64,000 nucleotides of DNA from an uncultured Oscillospiraceae bacterium (GCA_934464775.1 CAKSKG010000003.1:103729-167728); one strand, 5' to 3'. Positions 8,950 through 17,358 are shown, counted from the stretch's first letter. Numbers and translations: made by a program. The notes: generated from the sequence alone by a model not told the origin.

Positions 8950-10758
8950 TTATTTCTGTGAAAAATAAAGTGTATATGCTTCGTCTTTGATCTCGTAAAG
9001 AGGTCTGAACAGAATGTTTTTGGGCTGTCTGCGTGTGCGGAACGATGTCTGCTGCCATGGGAATGTGCTGTATGTATGCTCCTGCTGGGGCATAAAGATA
9101 GTTTCGGGTGCGGAGAAATCGCCTTCAAGCGTATCTGTATCAGTGATACCTGCAAGAACGATAGGTCCGTCAACTGCGGCTGCCGCTTCTGGCATATCGG
9201 GAAGAGGCTCCATAACGATCTTGTCGGGGAAGAAGATGTTGACAGTATCGTCCGACCAATCCTTTGTTATGCTGATATATCCGCCGACGATCTCGGGAGT
9301 GATGTCCTCGCCGTTGAGCTTTACCGTGGGTGTGCCGTCTGTCCATGCAGGAACACGGAATGCAACTGTAAACTTTCCGCCGTCGGACTTTACATTGAAT
9401 TTGAGCGACCAGCGGGACATCTGGCTGCTGTCCGTTTCATCGAAAAATGCCTGATCGTTATAATACTTCATATCTGCGGACTGCTCGAAATGTACCTTGT
9501 GACCGCCGATCTCCATATCTGCGGAGGAGGGGATATACTGGCTTACCAAAAGCTTTTCGGCAGAATCATCGGTGTAATAGATCAGCTCGGGATAGATCGT
9601 CTGTGCCTGAACCATTGTTCCGTGGCAGCACCAGAAGTCACGGGTCTTTGTGCCCCACTTCTTTTTGCTGCCCGGATTCATGGGCAGGAAGTATGTGGGC
9701 ATACCCGTATCGGGGTTCTGCTGTGCAAGGAAGCCGTTGTAAAGGCAGCGCTCGATGTAGTCGGCATACTCGGTATTGCCTGTCCACTTGTAAAGATAAG
9801 AAGCCGTGCGGACCATATTATAAACCGTGCAGAATTCCTGATTTCTGTCGCCCATGAACTGCGCCTGCATATAGGGCGGGATCCAGAATTCGCCTGCATT
9901 CTGACCGCTTGTTGCATACATTCCTCTGTCTGTTACTGCGCACTTCCAGAAAAGCTCTGTGATATTCTTCCAGTCCTCATCGCCTGTTATCTCATAAAGC
10001 TTTGCGGCACCGTGAGAAAGGGGAATGCTTGCATTTGCGTGGCAGTTTGTAAGATCGTCCTTGCCGTCCTTTAAGTTCTTGAAAAGACCTGCGTCCTTGT
10101 ATCTGTCAACGAGAGTCTTGTAGCGTTCGTCCTTTGTAAGACCGTAAAGTCTTGCCCAGATCTCCAGCATACCGCCGTTTTCGCCCTTGTATACAGCCCA
10201 AGGATTTGTCTGAGCTGTCTTTTCCGTCCAGTCGATATACCAGTCCGCAAGGTTGTTCACGATTTCGAGAGCCTGTGTGTTTCCCATGAATTCATAAACG
10301 TCCGCAAGACCCATTATAGTCTTGTGCATGGTGTACTGTGGGGACCATACATACTGATTTTTTTCCATCATGGTGAAATATTTTTCGGGGATAGAGCCTA
10401 TCCATTTGCCGCCGTTGAGCTGCTGGCATCTTGCAAGCTCGGAGATGATATGCTCGGTCTTGACTTTCAGCTCTGCGTCATTTTCTGAAGCAACAAGCTT
10501 TGCTGCGGCAGAGAGCCAGTGACCGAGGAAATGACCTCTGAGCTGACAGGTAGGAGCTTCCCAGCCCCAGTGGAGATTTGCCGAAGCGGGATCGTCCACT
10601 ACCTGAAGTCCGGGAATGATTATTCCCGCTTCAAGATAGAAGTTCTGGAGCAGGCAGTTTGAATCAAGCTCCATGAGATAATTTCTGTTTACGCTCATTC
10701 TTTCGCGGAAAAGTCCCGCAAGCAGGTGTACATTTTTGAGTCCGATATTATTAAGCAT
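8950..10758 (-). CDS. GH127 beta-L-arabinofuranosidase-like glycoside hydrolase (DUF1680)
   Basis: The 602-residue protein fits the GH127 family, whose Bifidobacterium member HypBA1 removes beta-L-arabinofuranose using a zinc-bound cysteine nucleophile. The expected metal and catalytic residues are visible: the ExC pair in QEFCTVYNM and the double cysteine FWCCHGT (C377, C378). The N-terminal (alpha/alpha)6 barrel is followed by beta-sandwich sequence (KLNGEDITPEIVGGYISI). No signal peptide is seen, so it acts in the cytoplasm on imported oligosaccharides. The start at 10758 is preferred over 10833 because the predicted promoter lies between them. Convergent with the AraC gene, zero nucleotides apart. 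Confidence 0.9.
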   Translation of the reverse strand: MLNNIGLKNVHLLAGLFRERMSVNRNYLMELDSNCLLQNFYLEAGIIIPGLQVVDDPASANLHWGWEAPTCQLRGHFLGHWLSAAAKLVASENDAELKVKTEHIISELARCQQLNGGKWIGSIPEKYFTMMEKNQYVWSPQYTMHKTIMGLADVYEFMGNTQALEIVNNLADWYIDWTEKTAQTNPWAVYKGENGGMLEIWARLYGLTKDERYKTLVDRYKDAGLFKNLKDGKDDLTNCHANASIPLSHGAAKLYEITGDEDWKNITELFWKCAVTDRGMYATSGQNAGEFWIPPYMQAQFMGDRNQEFCTVYNMVRTASYLYKWTGNTEYADYIERCLYNGFLAQQNPDTGMPTYFLPMNPGSKKKWGTKTRDFWCCHGTMVQAQTIYPELIYYTDDSAEKLLVSQYIPSSADMEIGGHKVHFEQSADMKYYNDQAFFDETDSSQMSRWSLKFNVKSDGGKFTVAFRVPAWTDGTPTVKLNGEDITPEIVGGYISITKDWSDDTVNIFFPDKIVMEPLPDMPEAAAAVDGPIVLAGITDTDTLEGDFSAPETIFMPQQEHTYSTFPWQQTSFRTRRQPKNILFRPLYEIKDEAYTLYFSQK

Positions 10759-10797
10759 ATTTGAGATGTTCCTTTCATGAATTATTTTCTGAATACA

Positions 10798-10826
10798 ATT
10801 ATACAGTATCAAACGGGAAATGTCGG
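10798..10826 (-). promoter_or_regulatory. Predicted promoter of the GH127 gene
   Basis: On the minus strand: -35 CCGACA (10826-10821), 17-bp spacer, -10 TATAAT (10803-10798). The -10 is perfect and the -35 matches 4 of 6, which fits a promoter helped by an activator such as the neighbouring AraC protein. Confidence 0.6.
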
Positions 10827-10913
10827 TAGACAAATCCCGATATTTGGTTGATTAACCGTATTCGTTTTATATATATCTACAATTCCTATCAAAATGGTTG
10901 TAAAATAAAATGC

Positions 10914-10942
10914 TTGACAATGCTGTTTAATAGGTGTAAAAT
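10914..10942 (+). promoter_or_regulatory. Predicted sigma-A promoter of metY
   Basis: -35 TTGACA (10914-10919), 17-bp spacer, -10 TAAAAT (10937-10942). The leader to the start codon is only about 35 nt, too short for an S-box or T-box riboswitch. Confidence 0.78.
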
Positions 10943-10983
10943 AGGATTCGGAAAATAATCTTGCGAAAGGAATGCATATATTA

Positions 10984-12267
10984 ATGAAAGAGATCAAGCC
11001 AAACGCTAAAATCGAAACAAAATGCCTTCATTCGGGCTATACACCCAAGAACGGCGAACCCCGTGTAATGCCTATCGTCCAGAGCACTACATATGTTTAT
11101 GACTCCACAAATTCCGTTGCGGACGTTTTTGACGACCCCACTTTGAGCCTTATCTACTCCCGCTTTGAGAATCCCACAACGGACGCAGTGGAAAAGAAGA
11201 TCGCCGCTCTGGAGGGCGGTGCTGCCGCAATGTGTACTTCAAGCGGACAGGCTGCATCGCTGCTTTCTATCCTCAATATCTGTGAGGCAGGCGACAGCTT
11301 TATTGCTTCATCTTCCATTTACGGCGGTACTATCAATCTTTTCGGATATACTCTCAAGAAAATGGGCATCGAGTGCATCTGGGTGGACGTAAACGCATCT
11401 GCCGAGGAGCTTAACGCTGCATTCAAGCCCAATACAAAGTGCGTTTTCGGTGAGACTATCGCTAATCCTGCGCTTACGGTATTTGATATTGAAATGTGGG
11501 CAAATGCCGCTCATGAGCATGGCGTTCCTCTTATTGTTGACAATACATTTGCAACGCCTTTCCTCTGCCGTCCTATCGAGTGGGGCGCAGATATCGTTAT
11601 CCATTCCACATCAAAGTATATGGACGGTCATGCAGTGCAGGTAGGCGGCGTTATCGTTGACAGCGGAAAATTCAACTGGGACAACGGCAAGTTCCCCTGT
11701 CTTTCCGAGCCTGACGAAAGCTATCACGGAACTGTCTACACAAAGCAGTATCCCGTGCCTTATATCACAAAGGCAAGAATGCAGCTTATGAGAGATTTCG
11801 GCTGCTATCCTGCGGCTCATTCTTCATTCCTGCTTAATCTCGGACTGGAAACACTGGCTGTACGTATGCCCGTTTACTGCTCCAATGCACTTAAAGCAGC
11901 GGAGTTCATCTCAAAGTCGGACAAGGTGCTTTCCGTATCCTATCCCGCACTTCCCACGGACAAGTATCATGACCGTGCGGAAAAATATCTTCCCAAGGGA
12001 ACCAGCGGCGTAATTTCTTTCTCCATAAAGGGCGGACGTCCTGCGGCTGTAAAGTTCATGGATTCGCTGGAGCTTGCTTCAAATGAAGTTCATGTTGCCG
12101 ATATCCGAACCTGTGTGCTTCACCCGGCTTCCGCAACACACCGTCAGTTATCGGACGAGCAGCTTGTTGCCGCAGGTATCGACGGCGGAATGATACGTCT
12201 TTCCGTAGGTCTTGAAAATATTGATGATATCATCGCAGATCTCAAACAGGCATTTGACAAAGTGTGA
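10984..12267 (+). CDS. metY: O-acetylhomoserine sulfhydrylase (PLP-dependent Cys/Met metabolism enzyme)
   Basis: The enzyme makes homocysteine from O-acetylhomoserine and sulfide in methionine synthesis. The 427-residue length and the IVIHSTSKYMDGH segment with the PLP-binding lysine are typical of the MetY branch of the Cys/Met-metabolism family. Cystathionine gamma-synthases are usually about 380 residues. Other family motifs: VQSTTYVYDS, FENPTTDAVEKKIAALEGG, VIVDNTFATPF. The start at 10984 is chosen because AAAGGA (10966-10971) abuts the alternative ATG at 10972 but lies 12 nt before 10984. It is monocistronic, with its own promoter and terminator. A cystathionine gamma-synthase or methionine gamma-lyase activity cannot be excluded from sequence alone. 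Confidence 0.88.
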   Translation: MKEIKPNAKIETKCLHSGYTPKNGEPRVMPIVQSTTYVYDSTNSVADVFDDPTLSLIYSRFENPTTDAVEKKIAALEGGAAAMCTSSGQAASLLSILNICEAGDSFIASSSIYGGTINLFGYTLKKMGIECIWVDVNASAEELNAAFKPNTKCVFGETIANPALTVFDIEMWANAAHEHGVPLIVDNTFATPFLCRPIEWGADIVIHSTSKYMDGHAVQVGGVIVDSGKFNWDNGKFPCLSEPDESYHGTVYTKQYPVPYITKARMQLMRDFGCYPAAHSSFLLNLGLETLAVRMPVYCSNALKAAEFISKSDKVLSVSYPALPTDKYHDRAEKYLPKGTSGVISFSIKGGRPAAVKFMDSLELASNEVHVADIRTCVLHPASATHRQLSDEQLVAAGIDGGMIRLSVGLENIDDIIADLKQAFDKV

Positions 12268-12283
12268 TAAATAGTATATAATA

Positions 12284-12330
12284 TCGGCAGTACCGTAATT
12301 TTATCCGATGCGGTGCTGCCGAATTTTTTT
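12284..12330 (+). terminator. Rho-independent terminator after metY
   Basis: TCGGCAGTACCG (12284-12295) pairs with CGGTGCTGCCGA (12311-12322) with one G-T wobble, followed by seven T residues. Confidence 0.9.
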
Positions 12331-12357
12331 GATGATAATGAACGGAGGAGATAACAA

Positions 12358-12786
12358 ATGGGAGCATGGGGCTGCGGAATTTTTGAGGACGATACTTCCT
12401 GCGATGCTCTTGACGAGCTTCAGGACTGTGAAAATATCGCCGAGGCTGCCGAGACTTTTATCAACGGACTTCTTGACGCTGCGGATGATTATATTGAATA
12501 TGATACTGCCCAGTACGGTCTTACGGCTGCTGCTGTTGTGTATTATCTTTCGGACGGAAACGATGAAAAGTTTTCGGGCGAATATATTCCCGACGGAATA
12601 ACGAATCTCCGTGAAAAATTTGAGGGGATAGATCTTACATATCTTTGCGGAAAATGTGCGGCTGCTGTCCGTGCGGTGACGGAGGATAATTCCGAGCTGA
12701 AAGAGCTTTGGGAGGAAAATGAGGAGCTGTATGAGCAGTGGCGGAGCAATCTGCTTGAACTGGCTTCGCAGCTTGAACAGATATAA
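12358..12786 (+). CDS. DUF4259 protein of unknown function
   Basis: A 142-residue acidic, mostly helical protein. It opens with MGAWGCGIFEDDTSCDALDE, the hallmark of DUF4259 (usually MGxWGxGxFexDxAxD). The family has no known function and is often found as single genes in Gram-positive bacteria. No signal peptide or membrane segment is seen. A good ribosome binding site (GGAGGAG) precedes the start, and terminators flank the gene on both sides, so it is an independent unit or is reached only by read-through from metY. Confidence 0.85.
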   Translation: MGAWGCGIFEDDTSCDALDELQDCENIAEAAETFINGLLDAADDYIEYDTAQYGLTAAAVVYYLSDGNDEKFSGEYIPDGITNLREKFEGIDLTYLCGKCAAAVRAVTEDNSELKELWEENEELYEQWRSNLLELASQLEQI

Positions 12787-12803
12787 TAATAAATTTTTAC
12801 GAA

Positions 12804-12840
12804 AAGGTCGGTTTTATTTTGAACCGATCTTTATTGTTTT
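12804..12840 (+). terminator. Rho-independent terminator after the DUF4259 gene
   Basis: AAGGTCGGTT (12804-12813) pairs with AACCGATCTT (12822-12831) with one G-T wobble, followed by a T-rich run. The rest of the stretch to 13008 is AT-rich and shows no gene. Confidence 0.82.
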
Positions 12841-13008
12841 ATAAAATAAAAAAAGGTCAGCTTTCATGTATATTACTGCCGCCGTCACAAAAACTATTAT
12901 TACAAAAATATAAAATTATGGCACGGAGCTGTTTTCCGCCGATGCAGAAAAATATCTTTTTTCGGCAGACGGAAAATTAAATATCCTGCCTTATTTCGGA
13001 GGTAAATC

Positions 13009-13125
13009 ATGAAAGCAACAGGTATAGTAAGACGAATAGACGATCTCGGCAGAGTGGTCATTCCCAAGGAGATCCGCCGCACAATGCGTATCCGGGAAGG
13101 CGACCCGTCATTACCCCTGTTGTAA
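13009..13125 (+). pseudogene. Truncated SpoVT/AbrB-family regulator (N-terminal DNA-binding part only)
   Basis: The frame has a strong ribosome binding site (GGAGG, 12998-13002) and starts MKATGIVRRIDDLGRVV, continuing IPKEIRRTMRIREGDP, which is the conserved SpoVT/AbrB swapped-hairpin DNA-binding domain. After GDP at residue 33 the homology stops abruptly and the frame ends five codons later. A full SpoVT is about 180 residues and AbrB about 94. The sequence just after the break is the terminator shared with hisC, so the rest of the gene appears deleted. A 38-residue product could still be made. Sequencing or assembly error is a less likely alternative. Confidence 0.82.
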
Positions 13126-13133
13126 AAATCAAA

Positions 13134-13174
13134 AACACCGCACAAAGCACGCAAATACGGCATTGTGCGGTGTT
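13134..13174. terminator. Bidirectional terminator between the AbrB fragment and hisC
   Basis: AACACCGCACAA (13134-13145) and TTGTGCGGTGTT (13163-13174) form a perfect 12-bp stem, with T-rich sequence on the plus side and A-rich sequence on the other. It can serve both the plus-strand fragment and minus-strand hisC. Confidence 0.88.
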
Positions 13175-13178
13175 CTTT

Positions 13179-14237
13179 TTATTTAATGAATGCTTCAAGC
13201 TCGGTGAAAAGCCTGTCCATTTCCGCATCTGTTCCGACTGTTATGCGGAGATGATTGTCTATCCTCGGGAGCTTGAAATACCGAATGAAAACGCCCTTTG
13301 TTTTCAGATGCTCAAATATTTCCTTTGCCTTGTATTTTTCGTGTGTGCAGAAGATAAAGTTCGTTCCGCTTTTGGCGCAGGTGAAGCCCAGCTTTTCAAG
13401 ACGCTGTATTGAACGGTCACGGGTGAGCTTTACCTTTTCAACGGTGCTGCGGAAATATTCATCATCGTCAAATGATGCCTCGGCAGCCGCCTGTGCAACG
13501 CTGTCAAGAGGATAGGAATTGTATGAATCCTTTACCGCTTCAAGCACTGCGATAAGCTCGGGATTGCCAATTGCCATTCCCACTCTCATGCCTGCCAGCG
13601 AACGTGACTTTGATGTGGTCTGTACCACAAGCAGATTGTCATATTTTTTGATAAGCTCAACTGCGCTGTAATTGCTGAAATCCACATAAGCCTCGTCGAT
13701 AATAACGATAACGTCACGGTTTTCTTCAAGCAGCTTTTCAACGAATTCACGACCCTCGCCGATGCTTGTGGGTGCATTGGGATTGGGAATAACAACGCCG
13801 CCGTTGGGACGGGAATAATCGTCGGAATCAATTTTAAAATTATCGTCCACGGGGATAGTCTCGTAGGGAATATCCAGCAGATCGCACCAAACGGGATAGA
13901 ACGAATAGGTGATATCGGGATAAAGAATAGGCTTTCCCGAATTGAAAAATGCACGGAATGAGAGTGCAAGAACATCGTCCGAGCCGTTTCCCGCAAAAAC
14001 GCAGTCGGGAGTAAGCCCGAAATGCTCCGCTATTTTTCTTCGCAGTCCCGAAGCTGTTGCATCGGGATATTTTTTCAGTGACGATGCATCGAAATTATGT
14101 ATTGCCTCTGCCACCTTTGGCGACGGTGGATAGGGGTTCTCGTTTGCATTGAGCTTTATCGCATCGGCGAGCTTTGGCTGTTCGCCCGCAACATATGGGG
14201 TTATTGATATAAGATTTTTCTTCCATGGCTTGTCCAT
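13179..14237 (-). CDS. hisC: Histidinol-phosphate aminotransferase, stand-alone copy
   Basis: HisC transfers an amino group from glutamate to imidazole-acetol phosphate in histidine synthesis. The 352-residue protein is a fold-type I PLP enzyme with KLNANENPYPPSP at the N-terminus, IIDEAYVDFS, and the PLP lysine in TTSKSRSLAGMRVG. It is distinct from the 360-residue HisC inside the his operon at 41096, which shares the same motifs. A second copy may serve phenylalanine/tyrosine transamination or another amino acid. It has its own consensus promoter, a CGGAGG ribosome binding site and a terminator. Confidence 0.9.
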   Translation of the reverse strand: MDKPWKKNLISITPYVAGEQPKLADAIKLNANENPYPPSPKVAEAIHNFDASSLKKYPDATASGLRRKIAEHFGLTPDCVFAGNGSDDVLALSFRAFFNSGKPILYPDITYSFYPVWCDLLDIPYETIPVDDNFKIDSDDYSRPNGGVVIPNPNAPTSIGEGREFVEKLLEENRDVIVIIDEAYVDFSNYSAVELIKKYDNLLVVQTTSKSRSLAGMRVGMAIGNPELIAVLEAVKDSYNSYPLDSVAQAAAEASFDDDEYFRSTVEKVKLTRDRSIQRLEKLGFTCAKSGTNFIFCTHEKYKAKEIFEHLKTKGVFIRYFKLPRIDNHLRITVGTDAEMDRLFTELEAFIK

Positions 14238-14288
14238 TGCAGTGCCTCCGAATTTATATAAAATGTTTTGTGCCGAATGTACCTTTTT

Positions 14289-14317
14289 ATTATACTCTCA
14301 ATACCGTCTCTTGTCAA
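14289..14317 (-). promoter_or_regulatory. Predicted sigma-A promoter of the stand-alone hisC
   Basis: On the minus strand: -35 TTGACA (14317-14312), 17-bp spacer, -10 TATAAT (14294-14289). Both hexamers are perfect consensus, so high constitutive expression is expected. Confidence 0.85.
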
Positions 14318-14387
14318 GAAATGACCTGCAAAAAAGCCGTATTTTCCGTCAATGATAATATTTGTCCTGCAAACCGCAACAGATTTC

Positions 14388-14416
14388 TTGCTTTTGCGCG
14401 CACAATGTATTAAAAT
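14388..14416 (+). promoter_or_regulatory. Weak candidate promoter of the GH27 gene
   Basis: -35 TTGCTT (14388-14393), 17-bp spacer, -10 TAAAAT (14411-14416). The -35 is poor, so activation by a regulator may be needed. Confidence 0.4.
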
Positions 14417-14444
14417 CAAAGTAATATACATCGGAGGTCATTTT

Positions 14445-15710
14445 ATGAATAATTACAGAAAAGCGCCTATGGGCTGGAACAGCTGGGACTGCTACGGAGC
14501 GTCCGTTACGGAGGATATCGTCCGTGCCAATGCGGAGTTTATGGCAAAGCATCTGAAAAAATACGGCTGGGAATATATCGTGGTGGATATCCAGTGGTAT
14601 GAGCCTAAGGCTGTCACACACGAATACAATCCGTTCACCGAGCTGTGCATGGACGAATACTCACGGCTCATTCCTGCGGAAAACAGGTTTCCCTCGTCCG
14701 CAGGCGGAAAGGGATTTTCCGAGCTGGCGGAGTATGTCCATTCTCTGGGACTGAAATTCGGCATACATATCATGCGCGGTATCCCACGTCAGGCTGTTCA
14801 CCGCAACACGCCTATACTCGGCACCGATAAAACGGCACGGCAGATCGCCAAAACAAACAGCATATGCGCATGGAACACCGATATGTACGGCGTTGATCCT
14901 CAAAAGGAGGGCGCACGGGAATACTATGACAGCATTTTCAGGCTGTATGCTTCATGGGGCGTTGATTTTATCAAGTGCGATGATATCGCCCGTGAGATGC
15001 CTCATGAGGAAGCGGAGCTTGTAATGCTGAGCGAGGCACTTCACGGCTGCGGACGTGATATGGTGCTGAGTCTTTCTCCCGGACCCGCACCTTTGGAAAA
15101 GGCGGAGCTTTTCAAGCAGATATCCAATATGTGGCGCATCACCGATGATTTCTGGGATAACTGGGAGCTGCTTTACGATATGTTTTTCCGTGCTGAAAAG
15201 TGGTGTACCCACACAGGCTTCGGAAGCTGGCCCGATGCCGATATGCTTCCCATTGGACCGATAAAGCAGGACTACGACAAGTCAATAAGAACGGAATTTA
15301 CTCATGATGAGCAGATAACAATGCTGACGCTCTGGAGCATTTTCCGCTCGCCGCTTTTCATCGGCGGAGAAATGACAGGCTTTGATGATTTCACAATGTC
15401 GCTTCTGACAAACGAGCGCATTCTTGAAATGCACGAAAAGGCACGTCATTCGCATCAGGTATGGCGCAGGAATATCGGCGGCAGCGAGTATATCCTATGG
15501 GCGGCACACAAAGCCGACGGCGGAATGTACGCCGCAGTTTTCAATACAGGCTCGGAAAGCGGCACTGTAAAAATCCCTCTTTCCGATCTTGAAATATACG
15601 AAAGCACAAGCTGCACCGAGCTTTGGAGCGGCGAAAAAATATCTGCGGACGGATATCTTGAAGTGTCACTTCCGTCACACGGAGCAAAGGCATTTCTGAT
15701 AAACGCATAA
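14445..15710 (+). CDS. GH27 alpha-galactosidase-like glycoside hydrolase
   Basis: The 421-residue protein starts MNNYRKAPMGWNSWDCYG, the classical GH27 N-terminus, with GGAGG upstream of ATG 14445; the open frame extends further upstream but without a signal. The retaining (beta/alpha)8 barrel holds the nucleophile aspartate in DFIKCDD and the acid/base aspartate in MWRITDDFWD. FRSPLFIGGEM is also typical. GH27 enzymes remove alpha-galactose, alpha-N-acetylgalactosamine or beta-L-arabinopyranose. There is no signal peptide, so cytoplasmic action is likely. The specificity loop differs from characterised alpha-galactosidases (KCDD rather than KYDYC), so substrate is open. It diverges from hisC and ends at a shared terminator. 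Confidence 0.87.
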   Translation: MNNYRKAPMGWNSWDCYGASVTEDIVRANAEFMAKHLKKYGWEYIVVDIQWYEPKAVTHEYNPFTELCMDEYSRLIPAENRFPSSAGGKGFSELAEYVHSLGLKFGIHIMRGIPRQAVHRNTPILGTDKTARQIAKTNSICAWNTDMYGVDPQKEGAREYYDSIFRLYASWGVDFIKCDDIAREMPHEEAELVMLSEALHGCGRDMVLSLSPGPAPLEKAELFKQISNMWRITDDFWDNWELLYDMFFRAEKWCTHTGFGSWPDADMLPIGPIKQDYDKSIRTEFTHDEQITMLTLWSIFRSPLFIGGEMTGFDDFTMSLLTNERILEMHEKARHSHQVWRRNIGGSEYILWAAHKADGGMYAAVFNTGSESGTVKIPLSDLEIYESTSCTELWSGEKISADGYLEVSLPSHGAKAFLINA

Positions 15711-15752
15711 AAACGGAGCTGTCGGTTCGTTTCAAACCGACAGCTCCGTTTT
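15710..15752. terminator. Strong bidirectional terminator between GH27 and PPK2 genes
   Basis: An 18-bp perfect stem (15710-15727 with 15735-15752; core ACGGAGCTGTCGGTT) with A-run and T-run flanks, suited to stopping transcripts from both sides. Confidence 0.93.
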
Positions 15753-15759
15753 TATAATA

Positions 15760-17256
15760 TCAGTCTTCCGACTTTTTCTTATCCTTGAGCGCCTGCTCCA
15801 GCCTGTCGATGATAGTGTTCATCACCTTAATGCGTGCATAGAGCTTGTCATTTCCCTCAATGATGTTCCACGGAGCAAAATCCGTTGATGTTTTTTGCAG
15901 CATTTCATTTACGGCGATCTCATACTGATCCCACTTTTCACGGTTGCGCCAGTCCTCATCGGTGATCTTCCACTGTTTTTCGGGTGTATTCTGACGTTCC
16001 TCAAAGCGTTTCAGCTGCTCGTCCTTTGTAATGTGTATCCAGAATTTTATAACGACGATGCCTGCTTCGGTAAGCTCACGCTCGAATTCATCTATCTCAC
16101 GGTAAGCCATTGCGCAGCGCTGTTCGGGAGTGAACTTTTCTATCCGTTCAACCATGACACGGCCGTACCATGAACGGTCAAATATCGTGATATGACCTGT
16201 TTTGGGCAGCTTGCGCCAGAACCGCCAGAGGTAATGACGATTAAGCTCATATTTTTCGGGTGCGGCTATCGGCACTGCTTCATAGCCTCTGGGGTCAAGA
16301 GCTGTTCCCACACGCTTTATCGCACCGCCCTTGCCTGCGGCGTCCCAGCCCTCAAATACGATGACAGCGGGTATCTTTTTCTTGTATATCTTTCCGTGGA
16401 GACGGGCAAGCTCTTTCTGACATCGCTTGATCTCGTCCGCATATTTATTGGGGCGCATGACCTTTCCGTCAAAGCTGATGTCCTCCAGCAGGGGAGTTTT
16501 TCTCATGGGGAATATAGCCGCAGGATTCTGCGGCAGGGGATATTCATGCTGTGTATTGAGAGCATTTGTGATCTGGCTCACAAGAATATTGAAAAGCTGG
16601 AAGCGTGTGAACTGCTTGTCGGTGGTTTCGATTATTTTCCAGCTGCAATAGGGCGTGTTTGTTTGTTCAAGCATATCATCGAACTGCTTGTAGTAGGTGT
16701 CATAATTCTTGTTGCGCATTTTGTCGGTGTCGGTAACACGCCATTTTGTGGCGCTGTCCTCTTTCAGCTTGATGAAGCGGCGCTTCTGCTCACGGCGGGA
16801 GATGTGCAGGAAGAATTTTACGATAAGATAGCCGTCATCGGTGAGCTGTCTCTCAAATGTATTTACCTCACGGATACGTCTTGCGTATTCCTCGTCGGAG
16901 ATATCCTCTTCAAGCTTTGCGATAGCCAGCTCCTGATACCAGCTTCTGTCCATAACGGACATTTTACCGTATTCGGGCAGACCCTCCCAGAAGCGCTTCA
17001 TAATGGGATAGCGGCGCTCGGTCTGGGAAGCGGCGGCTGTGGAATGCACCTTGAAGAAGCGGGGGTCAAGCATTTTTATGATATCTGCGATAAGCGTTCC
17101 TTTGCCCGAAGCGCCCCAGCCCTCAAAAACTATTATAACGGGAAGCTTTTTTTCTCTCAGCTCAAGCTGGAGCTGTGTAAAGCTTGTCTGAAGAAGCTTT
17201 GTAAGCTCCTTATAGTCGGTATGTTCATTTGGTTCTGTGATAGCTCTTTCCAGCAT
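15760..17256 (-). CDS. pap: Two-domain PPK2, polyphosphate:AMP phosphotransferase type
   Basis: PPK2 enzymes move phosphate between polyP and nucleotides. The two-domain (class II) form makes ADP from AMP and polyP. The 498-residue protein is a tandem repeat of two P-loop halves. Half 1 has GWGASGKG (46-53) and MDRSWY (102-107). Half 2 has GWDAAGKGG (303-311) and FDRSWYGR (359-366). The conserved catalytic aspartate of GxDxxGKG is present in half 2 (D305) but is glycine in half 1 (G48), so half 2 is probably the active one. It has its own promoter and GGAAGATG ribosome binding site. With PPK1 at 1192 it could form an AMP-rescue or ATP-regeneration loop. Confidence 0.92.
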   Translation of the reverse strand: MLERAITEPNEHTDYKELTKLLQTSFTQLQLELREKKLPVIIVFEGWGASGKGTLIADIIKMLDPRFFKVHSTAAASQTERRYPIMKRFWEGLPEYGKMSVMDRSWYQELAIAKLEEDISDEEYARRIREVNTFERQLTDDGYLIVKFFLHISRREQKRRFIKLKEDSATKWRVTDTDKMRNKNYDTYYKQFDDMLEQTNTPYCSWKIIETTDKQFTRFQLFNILVSQITNALNTQHEYPLPQNPAAIFPMRKTPLLEDISFDGKVMRPNKYADEIKRCQKELARLHGKIYKKKIPAVIVFEGWDAAGKGGAIKRVGTALDPRGYEAVPIAAPEKYELNRHYLWRFWRKLPKTGHITIFDRSWYGRVMVERIEKFTPEQRCAMAYREIDEFERELTEAGIVVIKFWIHITKDEQLKRFEERQNTPEKQWKITDEDWRNREKWDQYEIAVNEMLQKTSTDFAPWNIIEGNDKLYARIKVMNTIIDRLEQALKDKKKSED

Positions 17257-17329
17257 AGATCATCTTCCTTTGTTAGTGCGTCTCAAATTATCGTATCGGA
17301 TACTGCCGAAAAACAGTATAATTTATATT

Positions 17330-17358
17330 ATTATACAATATTTTTTTGAAAATAGCAA
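17330..17358 (-). promoter_or_regulatory. Predicted promoter of the PPK2 gene
   Basis: On the minus strand: -35 TTGCTA (17358-17353), 17-bp spacer, -10 TATAAT (17335-17330). The 305-nt gap between the PPK2 gene and speD holds this promoter and the divergent speD promoter; no gene is seen in it. Confidence 0.65.

Noticed and set aside
9076..10074. 332-codon plus-strand open frame inside the GH127 gene
   Set aside because: It is antisense to a gene with clear GH127 catalytic motifs, is very cysteine-rich, and has no ribosome binding site or family pattern.
10943..10983. S-box (SAM) riboswitch before metY
   Set aside because: Only about 35 nt lie between the predicted transcription start and the start codon; no stem-loop set fits.
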